In this document: positions 1 through 9,329 of the stretch, one piece after another
How the letters are laid out: each line of letters begins with the position of its first letter
Position numbering within the stretch: the first letter of the stretch is position 1
Assembly (NCBI GenBank): GCA_025938935.1
Contig: JAPCWB010000001.1
Span: 3,569,001-3,633,000 of the forward strand
Direction: 5' to 3'
DNA: 64,000 nt
From: Novosphingobium sp. MW5
GTDB taxonomy: Bacteria; Pseudomonadota; Alphaproteobacteria; Sphingomonadales; Sphingomonadaceae
Position numbers and translations under genes: made by a program
Notes under the pieces: model-generated
Told to the model about the DNA's origin: nothing
What the model saw: only the letters and a program-made list of their open reading frames with translations
Database searches by the model: none

Positions 1-720
1 GGCCTTGCCGAAGCGACGCTGGCCGTCACCATCATGCCGCCGGGCGAAGGCATCCGCGTCGAACTGGTCGAGGAAGAGCGCCTGTCGGGCTGCAAGCGCG
101 ACCTGTCGCGCCCGGCGCGCTATCGCGCCATCGTCAACTGCGGCAAGGCCGTGAAGGACATGGATCTCGAAATCCGGGGCGAACATGGCAATGCCCTGCC
201 CGACCATCACATCGGCAAGGTGTGGTGCAAGGGCCCCTCGGTCATGCACTCCTACTTCCGCGATCCGGAATCGACCGCGGCCTGCCTCGTCGATGGCTGG
301 CTCGACACGGGCGACATGGGCTATATGGCCGATGGCTACCTGTTCATCGTCGGCCGGGCGAAGGACATGATCATCATCAACGGCAAGAACCACTGGCCGC
401 AGGACATCGAATGGGCGGTGGAGCAGCTGCCCGGCTTCAACCACGGCGACATCGCGGCCTTCTCGGTCGAGAGCGAGAATGGCGAGGAAGTGCCGGCCGT
501 GCTGGTCCACTGCCGCGTCTCCGATCCCGAAGAGCGGATCAAGCTGCACACCCAGATCCGTGACAAGGTGCGTTCGATCACCGGCATGAACTGCGTCGTC
601 GAACTGGTGCCGCCGCGTACCCTGCCGCGCACCAGCTCGGGCAAGCTCAGCCGCGCCAAGGCGAAGAAGCAGTACCTTTCGGGCGAGATCGAACCGTTCA
701 AGCTGCTCGAAGCGGCCTGA
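1..720 (+). CDS. Fatty-acyl-AMP ligase / acyl-CoA synthetase, C-terminal part (5' end outside window)
   Basis: The reading frame is open from base 1, so the gene starts before the window and 239 codons remain. The first visible residues (GLAEATLAVT) match the conserved YGxAE/T segment of the adenylate-forming superfamily. Further on are DTGDMGY, which holds the ATP-ribose-binding Asp, and KDMIIINGKNHWPQDIE, whose N-H-x-P-Q-D-I-E pattern is typical of fatty-acyl-AMP ligases more than of CoA ligases. The end (SSGKLSRAKAKKQY) contains the C-terminal catalytic Lys region. It would activate a fatty or aryl acid with ATP, for transfer to a carrier protein or CoA. Its stop abuts the stop of the convergent MFS gene with no gap. 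The FAAL versus CoA-ligase choice is an inference, since the N-terminal domain is not visible. Confidence 0.88.
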   Translation, partial: GLAEATLAVTIMPPGEGIRVELVEEERLSGCKRDLSRPARYRAIVNCGKAVKDMDLEIRGEHGNALPDHHIGKVWCKGPSVMHSYFRDPESTAACLVDGWLDTGDMGYMADGYLFIVGRAKDMIIINGKNHWPQDIEWAVEQLPGFNHGDIAAFSVESENGEEVPAVLVHCRVSDPEERIKLHTQIRDKVRSITGMNCVVELVPPRTLPRTSSGKLSRAKAKKQYLSGEIEPFKLLEAA

Positions 721-1998
721 TCAGGAAAAGTCTTCGGCAAGCTTGTCTTCTGCCACCTTCCAGCGCGGCGCGCTGGGCAGGACGATGAGCATCAGCCCGC
801 CGATGACACAGCCGATCACGCCCACCATGAGGAAGCTGTCGTAGCTGCCGGACGTATCGTACATGCGCCCGGCCAGCAGCGGGCCCAGCGCCGTCGCGAA
901 GGTGATGATGGCGGAGATCGTGCCATAGATCTTTCCGAAGTTCTTCATGCCCCCGTATTCGGCGGCAAAGAACAGCGTGATGTTGGTCTTGGTACCGATC
1001 GCATAGCCGTTGACCACCAGCGCGAAGATCACCAGCGGCATCGAACGCGCGCCTTCCATCAGCGGCGCGAAGGCCAGCGCGCAGGCGGCCAGCGTGAGGC
1101 CGCCCACCCAGTTGGGCCGAAAGCGATCGAGCAGCCAGCCGGTGACCAGCTTGCCGATCACCGCCGCCACCGCCGAAACCATCATCAGCTCTGCCGCCAG
1201 CGCGCGGGACAGGCCGCTTTCGGTCAGGATGGGGAAGAGGTGGACGGAAAACCCCTGAGTGACGGCCATGACGATGAAGGATGAAAACAGGATCATCCAC
1301 AGCGCCGGGCTGCGCACGGCTTCCTTCACGCTCAGCCCCGGCACGGCGAGGCGAGCCGCCGTGGCATCGCGTTCCTGCTCGGCGGTAAGCGTGCCAGCCT
1401 TGGCATAGCCGTCCTTGAACAGGAAATAGCAGATCAGGAAGGTGCCCGATCCCCAACCCAGCGCCAGCCAGATATAGGCCTGACGCCAGCCGTAGTTCTC
1501 GATCAGCCAGTTGCCCAGCATCGGCACCGTGCCTTGCGATACGGCGGTTCCGGCAATGACCAGCCCCAGTGCGAGCCCGCGTGAATGGGTGAACCGGTGC
1601 GCCACGGCAGCGGCCCAGACCGTGCTCTTGATCGTCACCAGGATCATGCCGAAGACCACCCACAGCCCCACCCACACGGCGATGGACCCGTTCATCAGGC
1701 CAAAGCTGGCCATGCCCAGCGTGGTCAGGACGATGCCGGGCAGCGCGAGCCTCCGCGAACCATACCGGTCGATCAGGATGCCGAAGAACGGCGAGATGAT
1801 CGCGCTGACCAGCGTGGCGATCGACAGGCCCATCGAAAGGACGGTCTTATTCCAGCCGAATTCGTCGCCCAGCGGCTGCATGAAGATGCCGGCCGCAGAC
1901 AGCATGACCGAGAACAGCGAAAAACCGACCGAAGCGGCAAAGATCACGGTCCAGCCCTGCGACCATTCCTCGCGTGCGGTCTTTGCCACGGTGGCCAT
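721..1998 (-). CDS. MFS transporter
   Basis: The 425-residue protein shows the alternating hydrophobic segments of a 12-helix major facilitator. It has a loop-2/3 motif like D-R-Y-G-S-R-R (GxLxDRxGxRR type) after the second helix. I chose the ATG at 1998 because a GGGAG ribosome site lies just upstream; the frame continues further 5' but that extension has no membrane character. The overall type resembles OFA/monocarboxylate-type carriers, so an organic acid is a plausible substrate, but this cannot be read from the sequence. It is convergent with the acyl-AMP ligase and divergent from the small ORF at 2124. Confidence 0.85.
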   Translation of the reverse strand: MATVAKTAREEWSQGWTVIFAASVGFSLFSVMLSAAGIFMQPLGDEFGWNKTVLSMGLSIATLVSAIISPFFGILIDRYGSRRLALPGIVLTTLGMASFGLMNGSIAVWVGLWVVFGMILVTIKSTVWAAAVAHRFTHSRGLALGLVIAGTAVSQGTVPMLGNWLIENYGWRQAYIWLALGWGSGTFLICYFLFKDGYAKAGTLTAEQERDATAARLAVPGLSVKEAVRSPALWMILFSSFIVMAVTQGFSVHLFPILTESGLSRALAAELMMVSAVAAVIGKLVTGWLLDRFRPNWVGGLTLAACALAFAPLMEGARSMPLVIFALVVNGYAIGTKTNITLFFAAEYGGMKNFGKIYGTISAIITFATALGPLLAGRMYDTSGSYDSFLMVGVIGCVIGGLMLIVLPSAPRWKVAEDKLAEDFS

Positions 1999-2123
1999 GC
2001 CTTGCGCTCTCCCTAGTTGATGGCACGCTAAGGCAGGATCGCCGCTTGTCAAAGCGCCGTGCAGCAGCATCTTGGCGGCGATGCTTTGCAGGTGTAACCT
2101 CGCGGGTCGAGGGGAGAGGCACA

Positions 2124-2390
2124 ATGCCCGAAGCGGAAGCAAGCGCAGAAACGCGCGACCATTACGGTGTGCTCGTCGGCTGGAAGCACACCTCCGTCAG
2201 TGACCGGCTGATCCTGCAATTGCAGACCATGCTGGCGGCAGGACAGGCACCGAAGGGCGGCATAGACACCAGCAACGTGGTCATGACCCACCAGCAGGCG
2301 ACAGTCCTGGCCAATTACCTGCTTCAGGTGGCAGGAGCCCAGCCTCCACCGCAGCGCCGCTCGCGGCTGGAGCGCTGGTTCGGCAGTTAA
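2124..2390 (+). CDS. Small hypothetical protein (88 aa)
   Basis: The ATG at 2124 follows a GGGGAGAG ribosome site, so I prefer it to longer upstream starts. The 88-residue product is soluble and begins with an acidic stretch. It has a central segment (MTHQQATVLANYLLQV) likely to be helical and ends in a basic, Arg-rich tail (PPPQRRSRLERWFGS). I do not recognise the family. It is transcribed divergently from the MFS gene and ends six bases before the convergent secreted protein gene. Confidence 0.6.
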   Translation: MPEAEASAETRDHYGVLVGWKHTSVSDRLILQLQTMLAAGQAPKGGIDTSNVVMTHQQATVLANYLLQVAGAQPPPQRRSRLERWFGS

Positions 2391-2396
2391 GCGAGC

Positions 2397-3254
2397 CTAC
2401 TGCGCCACGGCCCACTTGCCCTCGCGGAAGCGATAGACGTGCGGCGTTATGCAGCGCTCCGCCGCGTTGCAGTCTTCCTGCACGGCCTTGGCCAGCTTGT
2501 CGAACTCAGGGCCGGGAGGCGCGATGCCGACAATCACCAGTTGGTCCGTCGCCGCCGTGACGAACAGGTCCGGCCCCGCCTTCTCCGCCAGCCATGCCCA
2601 GTCCTCGGTCAGGCCGAGCATCGAGCCCATGTACTGCGGCCCCTGGTAACCGGTCCATTGCTTGGCAACGGCGGCCGCATCGGGAACCTTCGGCAGCAGG
2701 CTGCGCGTCTGCGGCTGCGCGATGAGCCAGGCGTCGTCCTCGGTAAGGCCCAGCTCCTTGAGCGTTGCAGTGCCGACCACCGAGACCGAATCCTTCGAAT
2801 CCACGACCAGCACCATGAACAGGTCACCGCCGATCGGCTTGGTGAAAGCGAGCTTCTCACCCTTGCGCTTCTTCCCCATCTCCTCGATCGCCGCCACGTA
2901 ATCGCTGGTTCGCACGACATAGCGCAGCGCCCGCGCAGTGGGCTTGTCACGCGGGGCCAGCGTCTTGGCGATGAACTCGGTGCGCGATGCCTTGCACTCC
3001 TCCTCGCTCGCCTGCTGGCAAAAGCGCCAGATGCGGTCGAGGTAGAGCGTGAACTCTCCCTCCTTGCCCTTCTTGAGAACAATGAACTTCAGCGGATCGA
3101 GCGTGTCGCGGCGCACCTCGCGCCCCGGCAGGGCGCTTTGCAGGTTGGCAGCCACATCCGCTGAAAAGCTGTCGAGCGAAGGCGGTGCGGCCACGGCTGC
3201 GGTGCCAATCAGGGAGGCGATCAAGGCAGGGGGAAGACAGGAAATCCAGCGCAT
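2397..3254 (-). CDS. Hypothetical secreted protein
   Basis: The 285-residue product starts at the ATG at 3254, behind an AAGGGG ribosome site. Its N-terminus (MRWISCLPPALIASLIG...AVAAPP) looks like a Sec signal peptide with cleavage after AVA. The mature part has alternating charged and hydrophobic segments and four or five Cys residues (for example FCQQASEEECKAS, EDCNAAERC) that could form disulfides in the periplasm. No enzyme motif is visible and I do not recognise the family. It lies divergent to the telA-like operon, and the 157 bases between them should hold both promoters. Confidence 0.65.
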   Translation of the reverse strand: MRWISCLPPALIASLIGTAAVAAPPSLDSFSADVAANLQSALPGREVRRDTLDPLKFIVLKKGKEGEFTLYLDRIWRFCQQASEEECKASRTEFIAKTLAPRDKPTARALRYVVRTSDYVAAIEEMGKKRKGEKLAFTKPIGGDLFMVLVVDSKDSVSVVGTATLKELGLTEDDAWLIAQPQTRSLLPKVPDAAAVAKQWTGYQGPQYMGSMLGLTEDWAWLAEKAGPDLFVTAATDQLVIVGIAPPGPEFDKLAKAVQEDCNAAERCITPHVYRFREGKWAVAQ

Positions 3255-3411
3255 GGGCCCCTTGCTAACCGCTTGTACGCACTTGGCAAGCGGCTGGGTT
3301 TTCGTCCGTTCCGCTTGCGCGATGTGTCTTGTTTCCATAATACAGCTTGAACTGCCGCGATGATCGACCCATGTTGGCCATTGCAACCTTGCACGAGGGA
3401 ACACGACTGCC

Positions 3412-4618
3412 ATGGCCACCAAGCCGACTGCCACTGCCGAACCGGTCATCGAGCTGACCCCGCCCGATCCCGTCCCCGTGGTCGCGCCGGAAAAGGCGGC
3501 GGGGCTCGTCCCCGTCAGCGCCGAAAAGAAGTCCGCGCTTGAGGAAAAGGCGGAGACTTTCGTCGCCGACCTGATCGCGCAGGATGCCAACAGCCCAGAA
3601 TTCGGCAAGCGGATCGACCAGCTCACTTCGATGGGCCGCAAGGAAATCGCCGCCGCCGCCGGCATGGCGAACCGCTTCCTCGACCGCCCGGTGCGGGCGA
3701 TGGACAAGGATTCGGGCGTCGGCGCCAACCTCGCCGAACTGCGCCGCACCGTGGAAGAGCTCGACCCCGGCAAGAACGGCAAGCTTTCCACCGGCCGCAA
3801 GATCCTGGGCATCATCCCCTTCGGCAATTCGATGAAGCGCTACTTCAATTCGTACCAGTCGGCGCAGACCCACATCCAGTCGGTCCTCGGCCACCTTGCC
3901 TCGGGCAAGGACGAGCTGCTGATGGACAATGCCGCGATCGACGTCGAACGGCAGAAGCTGTGGGAGGCGATGGGCAACCTTGAGCAGATGATCCTGATTG
4001 CCCGCACGCTCGACACCAAGCTTGAGGAAGCCGCGGCCGACCTCGACCATACCGACCCGGCCAAGGCCAAGGCGGTGCGGGAAAGCGCGCTGTTCTATAC
4101 CCGCCAGCGCACGCAGGACCTGCTGACCCAGATGGCCGTGACCGTGCAGGGCTACCTTGCGCTCGATCTGGTCAAGAAGAACAACGTCGAACTGGTCAAG
4201 GGCGTGGACCGCGCCAGCACGACCACCGTGGGCGCGCTGCGCACTGCCGTGACCGTGGCGCAGGCGATGACCAACCAGCGGCTCGTGCTCCAGCAGATCA
4301 CCGCGCTGAATGAGACCACCGCCAACATCATCGATCTCGACCGGCACCCTGCTGAAAGAGCAGACCGCGAAGATCCATGAACAGGCGGCCAGCTCGACCA
4401 TCCCGATGGAAACGCTGCAGCGCGCCTTCCAGAACATCTATGACACGATGGACAACATCGACACCTTCAAGGTGAAGGCGCTGGAATCGATGAAGCAGAC
4501 CGTCACCACGCTGACCGCCGAGGTCGAAAAGTCCAAGGGCTACATCGCCCGCGCCGAGGGCGCCGCGCAGGCTTCGAAGTCGGTCGAAGGCCCCAGCGTG
4601 CTGAGCCTGGAGGGCTGA
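3412..4618 (+). CDS. Toxic anion resistance protein, TelA/YaaN family (frameshifted)
   Basis: Two overlapping frames together give one TelA-family protein of about 400 residues, the usual length. The first (3412 to about 4335) covers the N-terminal and central helical part and breaks off after LNETTANIID. The second (about 4335-4618) continues with STGTLLKEQTAKIHEQAA and the C-terminal helices. One extra base around 4332-4340 explains the break. The protein is almost entirely helical and probably cytoplasmic; family members are linked to tellurite and cell-envelope stress, though their mechanism is not settled. It lies directly upstream of an XpaC-like gene, the pairing known from Bacillus xpaC-yaaN. 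The frameshift may be a sequence error or a real inactivation. Confidence 0.82.
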
Positions 4619-4622
4619 TAGC

Positions 4623-5381
4623 TTGCCTCCCAGCCCTGCCAACGAATCGGATCGCATCATGGCCGGCGCGCGCCAGTCGCTGGATTACCAGCGCGCGGGC
4701 GGGCGGCGCAAAGGGTCGATCGGGCGGCAGTCCGCCGCGCTGAAGCGCGATCACCTGATGCGCAAGCTGAGCCGCATCGGCATTGCCATTGTCGGCGTGT
4801 GGATGGCTGCCGCAATTGCCGGGCTGGTGATCGACGGCATCGGCTGGACCGGAATCATCCTGACGCTGCTCGCCACCTTCGTCGCCTTCGGCGTTTTCGC
4901 GCGCTACCCGAAGATGAAGGTCCCCTCGCTGGGCGATCTCAACAAGGGCGACGTCAAGGCGCTGGTAGGCCGTACCGAACTGTGGCTCGAGGCGCAGCGC
5001 CCCGCCCTCCCCGCCCCTGCCGTCCAGCTGGTCGATACCATTGGCCTGCAACTCGATGCGCTCGGCAAGCAGCTTCAGGAAGTGGACCAGACTCACCCCG
5101 CCGCCGTGCAGGTGCGCAAGCTGGTGGGCGAGCATTTGCCCGGTGTGGTGCAGGATTACCGCAAGATCCCGGCGCACCTGCGGCAGGAAGACCGCGCCGG
5201 ATCCAGCCCGGACAAGCAGCTGGCCGAAAGCCTTGGCCTGATCAGCGGCGAGATAGATTCGGTCACCCGCCAGCTGGCCAGCGGCGCGCTCGATGATCTG
5301 GCGATCAAGACGCGCTACCTCGATTACAAGTATGGCGCAGGTGTTGAGGGCGAGGATACCCCCGCCCTGCCGAGGCCCTGA
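4623..5381 (+). CDS. XpaC-like membrane protein
   Basis: The TTG at 4623 is the probable start because a GGAGGG site lies eight bases upstream; the ATG at 4659 has no such site. The 252-residue product has a basic N-terminus, two adjacent membrane segments at about residues 52-92 and a soluble helical C-terminal part of about 150 residues. Its position four bases after the telA-like gene and its layout match XpaC-type proteins (5-bromo-4-chloroindolyl phosphate hydrolysis family). I infer this family mainly from layout and neighbourhood. A joint membrane-stress role with TelA is likely but unproven. Confidence 0.6.
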   Translation: MPPSPANESDRIMAGARQSLDYQRAGGRRKGSIGRQSAALKRDHLMRKLSRIGIAIVGVWMAAAIAGLVIDGIGWTGIILTLLATFVAFGVFARYPKMKVPSLGDLNKGDVKALVGRTELWLEAQRPALPAPAVQLVDTIGLQLDALGKQLQEVDQTHPAAVQVRKLVGEHLPGVVQDYRKIPAHLRQEDRAGSSPDKQLAESLGLISGEIDSVTRQLASGALDDLAIKTRYLDYKYGAGVEGEDTPALPRP

Positions 5382-5677
5382 TGCGCGTTGCCATCCCTCA
5401 TTCGCTGGGCCGGGAAGAAGTGCGCCGCAGGATGCACGCCCGTGTCGGTGAACTTGCGGGCTTCATCCCCGGCGGCATGGCGCAAGTCACGCCGTCCTGG
5501 CCCAGCGAGGATCAGATGGATCTCGTTATCGCGGCGATGGGACAGCAGGTCGGCGCGCGGATCGATATCGAGGATGCGCAGGTCGTCTGCCATATCGACG
5601 TGCCGCCCGCGCTGTCCTTCATCGAGCCGATGGTTCAGGGCGCGGTCGAAAAGACGGGGCGCAAGCTGCTCACCTGA
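5381..5677 (+). CDS. Polyhydroxyalkanoic acid system family protein
   Basis: The 98-residue product begins MRVAIPHSLGREEVRRRM and matches the small proteins named polyhydroxyalkanoic acid system proteins, found near PHA granule genes in many proteobacteria. Its ATG overlaps the stop codon of the XpaC-like gene by one base, so it is translationally coupled as the third gene of the operon. No PHA synthase or depolymerase is present nearby, so the name reflects family membership rather than proven function. Confidence 0.75.
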   Translation: MRVAIPHSLGREEVRRRMHARVGELAGFIPGGMAQVTPSWPSEDQMDLVIAAMGQQVGARIDIEDAQVVCHIDVPPALSFIEPMVQGAVEKTGRKLLT

Positions 5678-5699
5678 GCCGCCCGCGCCCGTCGCTCAA

Positions 5700-7088
5700 T
5701 CAGAAGTCGTAGTCGACAAATTTGCCGTCGAAGTTGTTCTTCAGCGTCTGCTGCGCCTGCGCCAGCTTCAGCGGATCGGCCCCGGCAAGGTAGCCATCGA
5801 TGATCCGCTGGTAATTGCTGATCAGGCCTTCCTTGTCATAACTCAGCCGCATGAAATCGAACCCGGTGGCATGCATGCCCTTCTGCTGGATCGGGATGTT
5901 CGAATAGTCCTGACGCGGGATCGGCGGGAATAGCTCGCTGTCATAGGGCAGCATGGTCATTTCCTTCGGCACCTCCGGTTCCTCGCCGGGCGCGAAGGGG
6001 GCAAGCGCCCACAGTTCGAACAGGCACGATTCCGGCCCGAGCGGGCGGATGCGGTAGGACGACATGGCCGAGAACATCGGCAGCAGGAAATAGTGCGGGA
6101 ACAGGAATTCGACCGCATTGACCGGATCGTTGACCGCCGCCGCGTTGAGATCCGGCACCGGCACGCCCTTGGCGCTCAGCTGCTTGTGCACCTGATCGTT
6201 GATCATGCCGAAGAACATCATCACCGCCTGCGCGGGGTCTTCAGGATAGGGCGCGTCGATCAGCGGGCGGGCGATTTCCACCTCGCGCTTGTCGACCATG
6301 CCGTTCATGCCTTCGCTCAGCAGCGCCAGGTGCTCGATCTGCGAAGCGATATTATCGCGCACGCTCATGTCGGGGTTGATCGGCACGCCGATGCCGCCGG
6401 TGTCGAAGCCGTACATCGAATTGTAGAGCGCGGGCGCAGTGCGCTGCAGCTGCGGGTGCGTGCGCATCACGTGGTAGCCTTCCATGAAGGCTTCCATCGC
6501 GACCTTCCAGTTGGCCGGAAGCACGGTGCCGACCCACCATTCGGAGCGCAGGTTGCTCATGCCGTGGGCGTCGAGCGCCTTCATTACCGGGCCAAGGCTT
6601 TCGGACAGCGAAGGCGCATTGTCATCGTGGTTGATGAAGGCGCAGCCTCCGGCGATCTCGACGCGGCAGGGCTTCAGCGCCAGGTCGGCCTGATCGAGCT
6701 GGCGTTCCTCGAACAGATGGCGGCCATAGACGAAGGTGTTCTCGCCATCCATGTTCCAGCGCCAGCCGTGGAACGGGCAGATGAAGCCCTTGCCCTTGCA
6801 GTTGCCGTGGCTCTGGCCATCGTTGAGCGGCACGCCGCGGTGGCGGCAGGCGTTGTGATAGGCCTTCACCCCGTCCTTGGTGCGCACGACGATCACCGAC
6901 TTGCCGAGGTTCTCGTACTCGACCCAGTCACCCACTTCGGGGATCAGTTCGAGCCGGCAGGCCATCTGCCAGACGTGTGGCCACAGGTGTTCGACCTCTG
7001 CCTTGTAGAAATCCTCGTCGTAATAGCGCTTGGACGGAATGCGGTCTTTTTCAGTGATCTTGAAGGGGACATGCCTTGCTTCGGCCAT
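5700..7088 (-). CDS. Rieske aromatic ring-hydroxylating oxygenase, alpha subunit
   Basis: The 462-residue protein has the full layout of a ring-hydroxylating oxygenase large subunit. The Rieske [2Fe-2S] ligands are C81-x-H83 (CRHRG) and C104-x2-H107 (CPFHGW). The catalytic domain carries the mononuclear iron ligands H206 and H211 in EGYHVMRTHP. It would insert oxygen into an aromatic or alicyclic ring using electrons from a separate ferredoxin and reductase, neither of which is encoded nearby. The ATG at 7088 has a GGGAG site upstream. The next gene on the same strand (SDR) could oxidise the hydroxylated product. The substrate cannot be deduced. Confidence 0.92.
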   Translation of the reverse strand: MAEARHVPFKITEKDRIPSKRYYDEDFYKAEVEHLWPHVWQMACRLELIPEVGDWVEYENLGKSVIVVRTKDGVKAYHNACRHRGVPLNDGQSHGNCKGKGFICPFHGWRWNMDGENTFVYGRHLFEERQLDQADLALKPCRVEIAGGCAFINHDDNAPSLSESLGPVMKALDAHGMSNLRSEWWVGTVLPANWKVAMEAFMEGYHVMRTHPQLQRTAPALYNSMYGFDTGGIGVPINPDMSVRDNIASQIEHLALLSEGMNGMVDKREVEIARPLIDAPYPEDPAQAVMMFFGMINDQVHKQLSAKGVPVPDLNAAAVNDPVNAVEFLFPHYFLLPMFSAMSSYRIRPLGPESCLFELWALAPFAPGEEPEVPKEMTMLPYDSELFPPIPRQDYSNIPIQQKGMHATGFDFMRLSYDKEGLISNYQRIIDGYLAGADPLKLAQAQQTLKNNFDGKFVDYDF

Positions 7089-7213
7089 CGAAAATTCTCC
7101 CGGGGGTGCGGCTTATGCCTTGCTGACCGGTTGTATAGCGCGCGCAGACGGGCGCAACGGACAAGGCTACCCCTGCCAGAAAATCGGCGGGGCGTTGCTT
7201 GGCGGCGGCATTC

Positions 7214-8005
7214 TTACCCGGCGAGGTCCGGGTCCGGCCCCTTGGCAAAAGCGGCCAGTTGCTCCTCGAAGCGGCGGCGGATCGGTTCGTCGCGGTCGAA
7301 CGAGGTCAGGATGTAGAACTGCCCCCGCTCGATCCCGCGCACTGCCATCTCGCCGGCAATGGCTGGATCGAGCCCACCCGGCATCTTGCCGCCGGGCCGG
7401 AGGTTGCCACCGATGCGGGCGGTGTTTTCGGGCAGATTGGTCATCACAAGCCCGGGACACATGAGTGATACCCCAACCCCGTGCGGAGCCATTTCCACCC
7501 GCAGGGTCTCGCTCAGGGAAACCACCGCATACTTGCTTGAGGCATAGGCACCTGCCGTTGGGCGCTCGCTGGAAAGGCCCGCCATCGATGCGACGTTGAG
7601 GATATGACCCGCCCCGCGCGAACGGATATCCGCGCCAAAGGTGACCACGCCGTTGTAGGTGCCGAAAAAATTGATCCCGAAGATGCGCTCGAAGCTCTCG
7701 GGCTGCGAGTCTGCCAGCTCCTTGCCGTCAGGCGCAATGCCCGCGTTGTTGACCAGCAGGTCGACCGGGCCGAACACCTCCTCCGCCTTGGCCTTCGCTT
7801 CCTGCCACTGGTCGCGGTCGCGCACGTCCAGCAGGACGCCGCGCAGGGAATTGCCCCGCGTGGCAAGAACTTCTGCCAGCGCATCTGCGTTGATATCGGC
7901 GATGGTCACCCGCACGCCGCGCTTCACCAGCGCATCGGCAATGCCCAGCCCGATACCGCTGGCACCGCCGGTGATGAAGGCATGGTTGGCGCTCGACAGT
8001 TGCAT
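7214..8005 (-). CDS. Short-chain dehydrogenase/reductase
   Basis: A classical SDR of 263 residues. It has the nucleotide-binding TGGASGIG near residue 12, the NNAGIA segment and the catalytic YxxxK in YASSKY. I chose the ATG at 8005 because the Rossmann fold begins at once after it and a GAAGGA sequence lies upstream. It would oxidise or reduce a hydroxyl or keto group with NAD(P). Its start lies two bases from the stop of the sulfotransferase-fold gene, so both are co-transcribed, probably continuing into the Rieske gene. Confidence 0.9.
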   Translation of the reverse strand: MQLSSANHAFITGGASGIGLGIADALVKRGVRVTIADINADALAEVLATRGNSLRGVLLDVRDRDQWQEAKAKAEEVFGPVDLLVNNAGIAPDGKELADSQPESFERIFGINFFGTYNGVVTFGADIRSRGAGHILNVASMAGLSSERPTAGAYASSKYAVVSLSETLRVEMAPHGVGVSLMCPGLVMTNLPENTARIGGNLRPGGKMPGGLDPAIAGEMAVRGIERGQFYILTSFDRDEPIRRRFEEQLAAFAKGPDPDLAG

Positions 8006-8007
8006 GG

Positions 8008-9150
8008 TCAAACGTCCTTCACGGGAATGGCGAAGCGGTCCGTATAGTCCTTGAAGTGATCGCGCACCCATTTCGCCGAAAGCCCGAATTCCTCAAGCGT
8101 ATAGCTGTGCTTGCCGTGCTTGTTCTGCGGATTGTAGTCCATCATCGCCTGCATCCCGGCTTCCGCCTCGGCAGTGAACGGTGTGCCGAAGCGGTCATAG
8201 AGCGCGCGCATCGTGCCGAGCGGGTCCTTGATCTGCGCGGCATACTGGATGTCGAAGATGGCATCCTCACCATGCTTGTCGCGGAACGCATTCTGCCGCG
8301 CGATAATGTGATCGAAGGTCTGCAGCAGGCACTCGGCAATCTCGCCCAGCTTCATGTCCTCGGTATAGATCGGCCGCACCGCCTTGAGCAGCGAACAGGC
8401 CGAACCGACCACTTCTACCGGATCGCGGTGAGTCATCACCAGTTCGGCATCGGGATAGACCGTGGTCAGGGCATCGAGGAACAGCGGGTGCCACGGGTTC
8501 TTGAGCGTCCACTTGCCGCCGACGTTCTGCTGCAACAGCTGCAAGATCTGCTTCTGGAAACGGAAGGCGGGCACATAGTCCGCGCCAAAGAACCATTCGC
8601 GGTAGCTCGGGATGTTCACTTGGCTATCGTAGATCTGCGAGCAGAACGACTGCGCCATGGCGTACTGGTCCTCGCTGGGGGAATCGGCGTCCTCCCAGTG
8701 TATCGCGGCGATCTGCGGCATGTACTTCATCGCCATCTCGCCCTTGGCCAGTTCGGCGAGGTAGCGCGGGTCCGCCTTGTAGTCGGGCATCGCCGGCGGC
8801 ATCGAATCGAGCGCCTCGAACCGGCGATAGCAGCGCCGCGCCGGATCGGCGGAGAGCAGGTTGATCGTCATCGTCGTGCCCGTGCGCGGCAGACCGAAAA
8901 CGAAGGTGGGCTTGTCGATCGGCGCTTCCAGCAGTTCGGGGTGCTGCTTCGCGTAGTCGACCGTCTTCATCCGGTTGATCAGATAGTCGGTGATCGACTT
9001 TTCCCACATCGCCGCACCACGCTCCGACAGGCGCGCTTCCTCGTTCGAAGCCTTGACGAGGATCGGCAGCCCTTCAAGCTGCGAAGAGTCGCCGAGGTCC
9101 TCAAGGCCGGTGGCGGCGCGGGCGTTGGCGATGATCGTTTCGACTTCCAT
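8008..9150 (-). CDS. Sulfotransferase-family protein
   Basis: The 380-residue protein carries a PAPS-binding loop at residues 83-93 (VFGLPRTGTTM). Later segments, LKNPWHPLF and MTHRDPVEVVGS, correspond to the 3'-phosphate-binding region of PF13469-type sulfotransferases. The ATG at 9150 is preceded by AAGGAAG, better than the alternative ATG at 9168. Such proteins are common in sphingomonad catabolic clusters, where true sulfo transfer has rarely been shown. It is the first gene of the minus-strand operon (sulfotransferase, SDR, probably Rieske) and divergent to the VOC operon. A paralogue lies at 10.7 kb. Confidence 0.88.
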   Translation of the reverse strand: MEVETIIANARAATGLEDLGDSSQLEGLPILVKASNEEARLSERGAAMWEKSITDYLINRMKTVDYAKQHPELLEAPIDKPTFVFGLPRTGTTMTINLLSADPARRCYRRFEALDSMPPAMPDYKADPRYLAELAKGEMAMKYMPQIAAIHWEDADSPSEDQYAMAQSFCSQIYDSQVNIPSYREWFFGADYVPAFRFQKQILQLLQQNVGGKWTLKNPWHPLFLDALTTVYPDAELVMTHRDPVEVVGSACSLLKAVRPIYTEDMKLGEIAECLLQTFDHIIARQNAFRDKHGEDAIFDIQYAAQIKDPLGTMRALYDRFGTPFTAEAEAGMQAMMDYNPQNKHGKHSYTLEEFGLSAKWVRDHFKDYTDRFAIPVKDV

Positions 9151-9329
9151 GATGCTTCCTTGGCGCATGTTCTCTTGGCTCCGCGCGTTATTTCCGGGCC
9201 TGCGTCCGGTGACAAGGAGCCGCGCCCCGCCCCGGCGATGCCATGCGACAGGGATGACGAAATACCGCCTTACCGGTTGCAAGGCGCGCGATGTGCATGG
9301 TCTTTTATGGCCGAACGGGAGAGGACACC

